Of a stretch of 13,006 nt of DNA, positions 1 through 5,266 are shown piece after piece; position 1 is the first letter of the stretch, and every line of letters starts with the position of its first letter. Below the pieces are notes generated by a model. The model worked only from the letters and a program-made list of their open reading frames with translations. It was not told the origin of the DNA and ran no database searches. Source of the stretch: CAZLBC01 sp964557575 (GTDB taxonomy: Bacteria > Planctomycetota > Phycisphaerae > SM23-33). The stretch spans positions 1-13,006 of the forward strand of contig CAZLBC010000121.1 in assembly GCA_964557575.1 (NCBI GenBank). Reading direction: 5' to 3'. A program made the translations under genes and the position numbers.

Positions 1-20
1 CCTCATCGTCAGTCTCCATC

Positions 21-41
21 GGCGATTCGTATAGAATCGCC
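21..41. repeat. Perfect inverted repeat, 8-bp arms
   Basis: GGCGATTC (21-28) and GAATCGCC (34-41) are exact reverse complements around a 5-nt loop, GTATA. Neither strand has a T-run after it, so it does not look like an intrinsic terminator. It could be an operator half-site pair or a chance hairpin inside the coding-like stretch at the left edge. Confidence 0.45.
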
Positions 42-140
42 TGCTTCGACTTCCTCGACGTGCGAAAAACGTGTCTCTTTCTCGCCGACGGCCGACGTGT
101 TCAGCAGGCCCTGTTTGTGTGCAAATGCCGGTAATTGATT

Positions 141-169
141 TTGATAAATCTTTGTTCTGTCGATATAAT
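141..169 (+). promoter_or_regulatory. Sigma70-type promoter, TTGATA-N17-TATAAT
   Basis: The -35 box TTGATA (141-146, 5 of 6 consensus bases) is followed by exactly 17 bp and a perfect -10 box TATAAT (164-169). Transcription would begin near 176 and give a leader of about 213 nt before the ATG at 389. The surroundings are AT-rich, unlike the rest of the window, which supports a regulatory role but also raises the chance of random matches. Confidence 0.6.
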
Positions 170-284
170 TAAATAAGCCTCGCTAATGAAGGACTTTTGG
201 GATCTCTTTTTTTATGGTTTGTAATGGGAACGATGCATAACACGGCGATGGGGTGTGATATGCTTTGTCGAGGCCGTACCATTT

Positions 285-311
285 CGCCGCGGCGCGAAAC
301 CGGCCGCGGCG
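285..311 (+). other. GC-rich leader hairpin
   Basis: CGCCGCGGC (285-293) pairs perfectly with GCCGCGGCG (303-311) across a 9-nt loop. All nine pairs are G-C, so this is the most stable simple hairpin in the 5' region. It lies inside the predicted leader of the gene at 389. It has no following T-run, so it is not a classic terminator. It may affect mRNA stability, or may only reflect local GC-rich repetition. Confidence 0.45.
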
Positions 312-343
312 GCGCGTTTTGCGGATAATTAATATAGTTAGTT

Positions 344-361
344 ATTTATCATATTTATCAT
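344..361. repeat. Tandem 9-bp direct repeat ATTTATCAT x2
   Basis: Two exact adjacent copies of ATTTATCAT (344-352 and 353-361) sit 28 bp upstream of the start codon at 389 and just before its ribosome binding site (375-379). A tandem repeat of about one helical turn in a leader is the usual geometry for side-by-side binding of a regulator. AT-richness alone could also produce it. Confidence 0.5.
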
Positions 362-388
362 ATATACCTATTATAAGGACCACGCTCT

Positions 389-976
389 ATGTCATCGACA
401 GAGGCAAATGGGGAACGTGAGGTTTCTGCCTTCATTCCGGTCTACAACGTCTATATAGACTTGGCCGAAGGTAAATGGAACACCTTCGACTCCATCAGGG
501 ACTTCAAGCGCGCCGCCCAGCACTTCGTCACGAAGATAAGCGACTACATCGGGTCGTTTATCGTGTCGAAGTCGCGGGAGCTGCGGAAGGGCGAAGAGCC
601 GGGGCTGCACCGGTTCGAGGGGCGGATCCTGCCCTCCGGCCTCGACAACGAAATCGTCTTCGACAAGGACAACGTTATAACGATCGGCGGTACTCCCCAA
701 GAGGGAATGGCCCTCGATAGGCACGTCCGCCATTTTTCCGAAGATGATCCGAAGCCGATATACACCCTCGACAGGATATACGAGTTCCTCGAAAACGCGG
801 CCGTTGAGCGGAAGATCAAGGTGATCTATTTCCACTTCGAGGAACACGGGGTCTCGGAAGAGGCGGTCGAGAAGATGTTCAACCTTTCCGCGGACGAAGA
901 TCCAGAAGCGGTCGGCAGCGATGTTATTCTCCAGCGGCTCGAACAGGCCTACCGGGAACTGATCTCCGACCAGTGA
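389..976 (+). CDS. Orphan hypothetical protein, 195 aa, cytoplasmic
   Basis: I do not recognise this family. The start is supported by AAGGA at 375-379, 9 nt before the ATG. The protein has no signal peptide, membrane segment or cysteine. It is acidic and looks globular, alternating predicted helices (residues about 35-65, 128-140 and 155-195) with strand-like segments such as EIVFDKDNVITIGG near 87-101 and KIKVIYFHFEEHG near 142-154. The Asp/Glu-rich C-terminal third may be helical. It is the first gene of a same-strand run: the frameshifted secretin-tail gene begins 44 nt downstream and a pseudopilin gene follows, so a link to envelope or pilus-type assembly is possible but rests only on position. 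A long leader with a strong promoter precedes it. The gene is convincing because of its ribosome binding site, clean frame and GC-rich third positions; its function is unknown. Confidence 0.8.
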   Translation: MSSTEANGEREVSAFIPVYNVYIDLAEGKWNTFDSIRDFKRAAQHFVTKISDYIGSFIVSKSRELRKGEEPGLHRFEGRILPSGLDNEIVFDKDNVITIGGTPQEGMALDRHVRHFSEDDPKPIYTLDRIYEFLENAAVERKIKVIYFHFEEHGVSEEAVEKMFNLSADEDPEAVGSDVILQRLEQAYRELISDQ

Positions 977-1008
977 TTGTCTCCCGCGATTGAACGCACG
1001 AACAGCGG

Positions 1009-1014
1009 AAAGGA
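1009..1014 (+). promoter_or_regulatory. Ribosome binding site AAAGGA deciding the start at 1021
   Basis: AAAGGA lies 6 nt before ATG 1021. The block from AAAGGA through the start codon is AAAGGACCGCCGATG here and AAAGGACCGGCGATG at the propeller gene starting at 5150. This supports ATG 1021, which opens a signal-peptide frame, over the in-frame TTG at 990, which has no such site. Confidence 0.65.
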
Positions 1015-1020
1015 CCGCCG

Positions 1021-1376
1021 ATGAAATCCGGCACAGTCGCGGTTTTCCTTGGGGTGATAACGGCGTGCGGGTGCGGGAGGGGGTCGACGCCGGCCGGATC
1101 ATCGTCCGTCCGGTCATCATCCCGTTCCACCGGATACCGACACTGCAGGGCGGCGACGAGCCGCCGCGGCCGCCGCCCACCACGTTCGTCACCGTCGGCG
1201 ATGACAACATCATCGATATCGGCGGGATGAAGATCACGCGGGCCGAGGCCGAATCGGCGGTTCCCCTGCTCGGTGACCTCCCGATGGTCAGCCGGCTGTT
1301 CAAAAACAGCGACCGGGTACGGCACGCCGAGACGATCATCTTCGTCAGGCCCCGCCTCCTGCTCATAAAGGAGTAG
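1021..1376 (+). CDS. Secretin-tail-like lipoprotein, split by a frameshift near 1079-1083
   Basis: Two frames are needed to read this gene. From ATG 1021 the first frame gives MKSGTVAVFLGVITACGCG, a short lipoprotein-type signal with lipobox I-T-A-C16, and then becomes low-complexity Ser/Arg. The -1 frame, open from before 1021 to the TAG at 1374-1376, continues with a protein-like sequence. This carries the pattern of the last 60-70 residues of secretins: a VGDDNIIDIGG strand, VPLLGDLPMVSRLFKN, then ETIIFVRPRLLL. The natural junction is the five-G run at 1079-1083. One more G would give an uninterrupted protein of about 118 aa. Explanations are a sequencing or assembly error, a real mutation, or -1 slippage on GGG. 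The product lacks the N-domains and most of the barrel of a true secretin, so it cannot form a pore on its own as known secretins do. It lies between the orphan gene (44 nt gap) and a pseudopilin gene, fitting a secretion or pilus context. An alternative reading uses TTG 990 and no signal peptide. Confidence 0.6.
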
Positions 1377-1413
1377 TGCTGCCCGCGGCCGGTTACGTGA
1401 GTTTACCCGTTGG

Positions 1414-1442
1414 TTGACAGGCGAAATCCGATCGTCAATAAT
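1414..1442 (+). promoter_or_regulatory. Sigma70-type promoter, TTGACA-N17-AATAAT
   Basis: A perfect -35 box TTGACA (1414-1419) is followed by 17 bp and AATAAT (1437-1442, 5 of 6). The predicted start near 1449 leaves a leader of about 40 nt before ATG 1490. The pseudopilin gene can therefore be transcribed independently of the two genes upstream. Confidence 0.7.
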
Positions 1443-1453
1443 CCACCGACGTA

Positions 1454-1474
1454 CCGGCTGGTATATACCGCCGG
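1454..1474 (+). other. Hairpin at the 5' end of the pseudopilin mRNA
   Basis: CCGGC (1454-1458) pairs with GCCGG (1470-1474), and after one bulged T the inner arms GGT and ACC (1460-1462, 1467-1469) pair around an ATAT loop. The inner ten bases, GGTATATACC, are a perfect palindrome. The structure begins about 5 nt after the predicted transcription start and ends one base before the ribosome binding site AAGGGAG (1476-1482), so it could stabilise the mRNA or tune translation. It could also be an operator. Confidence 0.45.
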
Positions 1475-1489
1475 CAAGGGAGCGCTGTC

Positions 1490-1861
1490 ATGAGAAAGGC
1501 ATTCACATTGATCGAGGTGCTGATCGTGGTGGTCCTGCTCGCGATTCTCGCGACGATCGTGATCCAGATGCTGGTTCACATGGCCGACCAGGCGGCCAAT
1601 TCGAAGGAGGCGGCGGACCTCGACGTGCTGAACAGCGCCGCCCAGATCTACCGGATCGAAACCGGCGGATTTCCGGCCGACGCCGCCGCTCTGACGGCGT
1701 CCGGTATCCAGGCGGTGATCGACACGGACGGCGACGGCGACGTCGACGGCGACGACACCTGCGGTCCGTGGATCGACGAGGAGCCGCTGGACCCGGACAC
1801 CAGCCCGCCGTCCTCCTACTTCGGCCCCGACGCCCTCGGCCGGTTCAGCTCGGCCGATTGA
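1490..1861 (+). CDS. Pseudopilin-like protein with prepilin N-terminus and EF-hand-like loop, 123 aa
   Basis: The N-terminus MRKA|FTLIEVLIVVVLLAIL is a type IV prepilin / type II secretion pseudopilin signal: a short basic leader, cleavage before Phe5, Glu at mature position 5 (E9), then one hydrophobic helix to about residue 30. The residue before the cut is Ala instead of the usual Gly. Residues 30-60 continue the helix (AADLDVLNSAAQIYRIETGGFPAD), which matches the short GspG-like group, including the Tyr-x-x-Glu-x-Gly-x-x-Pro turn. Residues 78-89, DTDGDGDVDGDD, fit a 12-residue EF-hand/dockerin calcium loop (D78, D80, D82, G83, V85, D86, D89). The start is supported by AAGGGAG 7 nt upstream. 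It should be processed by a prepilin peptidase and inserted in the inner membrane. No other pilus or secretion genes are present except the secretin-like tail upstream. Family assignment is firm; the actual role (secretion pseudopilin, minor pilin or orphan) is not. Confidence 0.88.
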   Translation: MRKAFTLIEVLIVVVLLAILATIVIQMLVHMADQAANSKEAADLDVLNSAAQIYRIETGGFPADAAALTASGIQAVIDTDGDGDVDGDDTCGPWIDEEPLDPDTSPPSSYFGPDALGRFSSAD

Positions 1862-1958
1862 GACCGCCGGGCGCGACGGCGATGGCCCCCGGTGTTCGTT
1901 GGCGGGGATCGCGACAGCCTCCGGATGTACGCCGAGAAGTCCGGTCGTCTCGCCCGCT

Positions 1959-4900
1959 CTATTTGCCGGCGGAAACACGCCGGACGACGCCGTCGGTGCC
2001 GGAGAGGTACAGCCGCCCGTTCGCGCCGGCCATGCCGTCCCAGACGGGCGGGGCATCGAGTTCAAGCTTTGCGGCGGTGGTGCCGTCCGCCGTTGAAACG
2101 GCGATCAGCGCGGCGCCCTTCTTTCCCGCCAGTGCCGCTTCCTGTTCCTCCAGCCCGTCGGCCGGCGCGAGGTTGTAGGGGTGCTTCATGTTATCGAGGG
2201 ACGTACCGAAGGCGTCCGGCGGCCCGGCGATAAACAGGTGGGTGCCGCCGAGTACCATGCCCCGCGCGAGGATCGGGATCCGCTGCGTCCACGTGGCCGT
2301 GACCTTTTTGCCCGCGGATCTTCTCGTCCGCTTTTGTGCGCCTCCCGCCGCCGGTTTTTTCCCTGCCGTCCGGGAGGTCGCGTACAGGACGTACTTCATC
2401 TTCCCCAGCCCCACGTGGCTGCCGATGCGGCTGTACTGGTTCAGGCGTCCGTACCCGTACAGCGCGTCCGTGTCGACGGCCATGATTCTGCCGGCGGGCG
2501 TCGTCTTCGCGACCACCGGCCACCCGCCGTAGCCGGACCGCATGTAACTGCCGAACAGCCAGTAGGTCCGGTGCCACCAGTCGCCGTCGAGAAAGCCCGC
2601 CGGGCTGTATAAATGCGCGACGCGGCCCTTCTGCTCGGCGAGCTTCTTGTCATACCGCTTGTGCCGCATGAAAATGCTCTTGCCGTCGGAAGACAGGACG
2701 TCCGGCAGGGCCCCGGCGGTAACGTCCTTCTTCGAGACGATCGCGCCGGTCTTCGGGTCCAGGCCGTAGATCCGCATGCCCCCGTCGAGAAAGCTGTTTC
2801 TTCCCGCGACCGCGTACACCGTCCCGTCATCGACCAGCACGCTGCCGTGCACGGGCGAGACCGACTCCAACTGCCCGCGGGACACGATAAGGCGGTCGGT
2901 AATCGCGGCGTTGAACCGCCAGGCGAGCACGCCGTCGGCGGCCCTGAGGCAGTAGATCTTTCCGTCCGCGGCGCCGAAGATCGCCATGCCGTCATGGATC
3001 GTCGGCGGCGAGTCGACGCGACCGCCCGCCGTGAACGACCAGGTCTTCCGGCCATCTTCGGCATCGATCGCATGCACCGTGTGTTCATCGGCCGCCGCGA
3101 GAAAGCATTTGCCGCCGGCGACGGTTATCGTGCTGAGGCGCCCGCCGATGTCGCAGTGCCAGCCTTTTTCCAGGTTCGGCGACAGGGCCGTTGTCGCCTT
3201 TCCGCTCCGGGCGTTGTCTCCCCGGTACGTCGGCCAGCCCGTTGTGTCCGTCGATGCCGTGATTGTGCCGAAGGCGGGGCCCTTTTGAAGCCGCGTGTCG
3301 TCCGGGAGTGTTCGGTCGTTGCCCCCGCCGGCCGGCGCGAGGGCGTTGAAGCTGTTGAGCTTCGTCTCGATGTGGCACGCGCAGGAATGGGGCGGCGCAT
3401 ACACGAGTCCGTTACAGGGCATGACCCCGTACTGGCACGCGCCGCGGACCCAGGCGTGCCCGTAGCCTTTTCCGGATTTCACGTCTATAAATTCTATCCC
3501 GTCGCGGCCCAGGACGAGGTACTTCTCGGTCGCCTTGTTCCGGTAGCAGCGGTGGTGGCCCATGATGACCCTGAAGAACTTCGCGTCGGCGGGCCTCTCG
3601 CGCTTGACCGCCCCGGTTTTCAGGTCCAGCCCCCGGGTAATGCCCTTTTCCTTCTTCCTGACGAGATTGCCGGACCACACCAGGCCGTCGGCGACCAGCA
3701 CGTCCATCGGCGCGTTGTAGACCTCCTTGGCCGGCGCGTCCCACCGTTTCTTTCCCGACGCCGCGTCGAAGGCGGTGATTGTCCCGACGGGCGCTATGCC
3801 GCCGTGTGAATTGATGACCCACTGCACCGGTTTTCCGTCCTTGTCGGTGCCGGGATGAACCGACGCCGGATCCCGGTCGCCGCAGAGGACGACGCCGTCG
3901 GTGACGACGAGCGTCGGGGTCGACCAGGAAGGTCGGCGAAGCGCGATGTTTCGAACGGTCCGCCAGTGTTCCTGTCCCGAGGCCGCCTTCAGCGAGACGA
4001 TCTCCCTGCCGCTGTGGAAATACACGTCTGCGCCGCAGGCGGCGAGCGTCGTGGGCATCATGCCGGCCGTGTCGGCGTTGTCCATTTCCCAGAGCGTCTT
4101 TCCCGAGGCGGCGTCGACGGCGACGATGTGCTTCTTCGGCGGAACGACTTTGTGAATCGGCCAGTGCATCCAGACCTTTTTCGGTTTCGCCGGTATGGCC
4201 GCATTGTCGGTGTTGTCCGGCAGGCGGTCGCCGACGACGGCGAAGATCACGCCGTCGTGTACGATGAACTCCAGCGCCTGTTCGGTTTGGTCGAACGTCC
4301 GGATCGTTTCGCCGGTGGCCGCGTCGAGCGCCGCGATCGGTTTCCCGTAGCCGAGCGTCGCGTACACCGTGTCGCCGACCGACACCAGCCGGCGCGCGAT
4401 CTCCGACGGCCCGCTGCGAAAACCCCGCAGGTGGCCTTCCCAGGGGCCGACGTCCCGCTTCCACAGCAGGACGCCGTTGAACGCGTCGCGGGCGATGAGC
4501 TTCCACCGCGGCGGCAGCGCGACCGACAGCACGCCGCCTTCGTCGAAGATATAGAACAGGCGCCCGCCCGACGAGGTCATCGCGCTGGTCGTGGAGAGGT
4601 GATCGTGGCTCCGCGCCCACGCCGGGCCGCAGATCCACTGGTAGTGTTTCGGCGGGCCGACCGCCCGGTCGGCGGCGACGGCGTTGTTGCCCGGGCCGTG
4701 GAGGTAGTGCGTCCACTCGTCGTACTCGTCGGGCCGCGGCTTGACGATCTTCCTGCCCCGCAGGTACGCGACGCCGGCCGGACAGAGCACGCGCATGATC
4801 TCTGCCTCGGGAAGGTCTCCGGGATCGTCGGCGACCAGGAGGTTGACCATGTTGTCGCCGTAGGGCAGGCGCGTGCCGTCGAAGAGATCCACGGAGACCC

Positions 4901-5150
4901 TGCCGTACAATCCCTTCGACAGGAGGTGTTTCCTGGCGGCATCGACCCGTTGTTGATCGGTGCTCAGGCCGTGGACGAGATACGCATCCCCCGCGAGCAG
5001 CGCCGCGGTACGCGTTCCGTCCGTGCAGCCGACGTGCACCACCAGCCCGCCTTTGACGCCCGATTCCGTGATGACATCGGCCGCACTGCCGGCAGCAATG
5101 CAGTGGCAGGGAAACAGTATGATCGCCGTGATCCAGGCAACGCTTCTCAT
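1959..5150 (-). CDS. Exported methyltransferase-like / double PQQ-type beta-propeller protein B, 1063 aa
   Basis: The chosen start (ATG 5148-5150) has GAAAGGA 6 nt upstream and opens directly on a signal peptide; an in-frame ATG at 5165 adds five residues but has no such site. Layout: signal peptide about 1-24 (hydrophobic ITAIILF, cut likely after GSAA); residues 34-135 resemble a class I SAM methyltransferase (VVHVGCTDG for motif I, DGTRLPYGDNMVNLL, then EIMRVLCPAG), but the SAM loop is degenerate, so activity is doubtful; propeller 1 about 165-600 with PQQ-type blade motifs such as AVDAASGKTLW and AFDAASGKKRW; four cysteines (535, 572, 590, 592) between the propellers, the last two as SCACH; propeller 2 from WPTYRGDNARSG (639) to the end, interrupted by a Lys/Arg-rich insert at 929-949. 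It is a paralogue of the protein at 7425-10517. Similar BamB-like propeller proteins are common in planctomycetes, with unknown function. Binding of PQQ is not implied. It is last in the minus-strand cluster and has its own promoter candidate. Confidence 0.85.
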   Translation of the reverse strand: MRSVAWITAIILFPCHCIAAGSAADVITESGVKGGLVVHVGCTDGTRTAALLAGDAYLVHGLSTDQQRVDAARKHLLSKGLYGRVSVDLFDGTRLPYGDNMVNLLVADDPGDLPEAEIMRVLCPAGVAYLRGRKIVKPRPDEYDEWTHYLHGPGNNAVAADRAVGPPKHYQWICGPAWARSHDHLSTTSAMTSSGGRLFYIFDEGGVLSVALPPRWKLIARDAFNGVLLWKRDVGPWEGHLRGFRSGPSEIARRLVSVGDTVYATLGYGKPIAALDAATGETIRTFDQTEQALEFIVHDGVIFAVVGDRLPDNTDNAAIPAKPKKVWMHWPIHKVVPPKKHIVAVDAASGKTLWEMDNADTAGMMPTTLAACGADVYFHSGREIVSLKAASGQEHWRTVRNIALRRPSWSTPTLVVTDGVVLCGDRDPASVHPGTDKDGKPVQWVINSHGGIAPVGTITAFDAASGKKRWDAPAKEVYNAPMDVLVADGLVWSGNLVRKKEKGITRGLDLKTGAVKRERPADAKFFRVIMGHHRCYRNKATEKYLVLGRDGIEFIDVKSGKGYGHAWVRGACQYGVMPCNGLVYAPPHSCACHIETKLNSFNALAPAGGGNDRTLPDDTRLQKGPAFGTITASTDTTGWPTYRGDNARSGKATTALSPNLEKGWHCDIGGRLSTITVAGGKCFLAAADEHTVHAIDAEDGRKTWSFTAGGRVDSPPTIHDGMAIFGAADGKIYCLRAADGVLAWRFNAAITDRLIVSRGQLESVSPVHGSVLVDDGTVYAVAGRNSFLDGGMRIYGLDPKTGAIVSKKDVTAGALPDVLSSDGKSIFMRHKRYDKKLAEQKGRVAHLYSPAGFLDGDWWHRTYWLFGSYMRSGYGGWPVVAKTTPAGRIMAVDTDALYGYGRLNQYSRIGSHVGLGKMKYVLYATSRTAGKKPAAGGAQKRTRRSAGKKVTATWTQRIPILARGMVLGGTHLFIAGPPDAFGTSLDNMKHPYNLAPADGLEEQEAALAGKKGAALIAVSTADGTTAAKLELDAPPVWDGMAGANGRLYLSGTDGVVRRVSAGK

Positions 5151-5156
5151 CGCCGG

Positions 5157-5163
5157 TCCTTTC
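5157..5163 (-). promoter_or_regulatory. Ribosome binding site GAAAGGA selecting the start at 5150
   Basis: On the minus strand GAAAGGA ends 6 nt before the ATG at 5150. The upstream in-frame ATG at 5165 overlaps this site's 5' side and lies only about 5 nt from the predicted transcription start, so it is unlikely to be used. Confidence 0.65.
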
Positions 5164-5176
5164 ATTGAGAGGTGGT

Positions 5177-5205
5177 ATTATAACGGCCGCGGCGGCGGGT
5201 GAGAA
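5177..5205 (-). promoter_or_regulatory. Promoter candidate for propeller gene B, TTCTCA-N17-TATAAT
   Basis: On the minus strand a perfect TATAAT (5177-5182) is preceded by 17 bp and TTCTCA (5200-5205), which matches 4 of 6 -35 bases. Transcription would start near 5170, about 20 nt before ATG 5150. It lies in the 116-bp gap after the beta-helix gene. The spacer is very GC-rich, which lowers confidence. Confidence 0.5.
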
Positions 5206-5266
5206 CCGGCGGTGTCCCAAAAGTGTGATGCCGCATGCGCGGGGGCGTGAACGGGCGTCGTCGTTC

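Larger units (their letters stand above)
1..388. other. Intergenic / leader region upstream of the orphan gene
   Basis: No complete gene is visible here. Bases 1-135 are GC-rich and coding-like. On the minus strand a frame without a usable start codon runs from about 182 down to a TGA at 9-11, with many Glu, Asp and Lys codons. On the plus strand a frame is open from the left edge to a TAA at 132-134. One of these could be the remnant or tail of a neighbouring gene, and I cannot decide which. Bases 135-240 and 325-375 are AT-rich and hold the promoter and tandem repeat listed separately. Confidence 0.5.

Noticed and set aside
186..224. Twelve-residue leader peptide MKDFWDLFFYGL after the promoter at 141-169
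   Set aside because: There is no ribosome binding site, no run of one regulatory amino acid, and no paired attenuator and terminator hairpins.
392..1366. 324-codon open frame on the minus strand opposite the orphan and secretin-tail genes
   Set aside because: It spans two better supported plus-strand genes that have ribosome binding sites, and its translation shows no family motif.
1862..1958. Bidirectional terminator between the convergent genes
   Set aside because: Only a weak CCGGA/TCCGG pairing (1921-1925, 1940-1944) with a 14-nt loop and no T-run on either strand.
3369..3386. Heme c attachment site in propeller protein B
   Set aside because: The sequence is SCACH, i.e. CxCH, not CxxCH, and the paralogue has SCTCS without the His.
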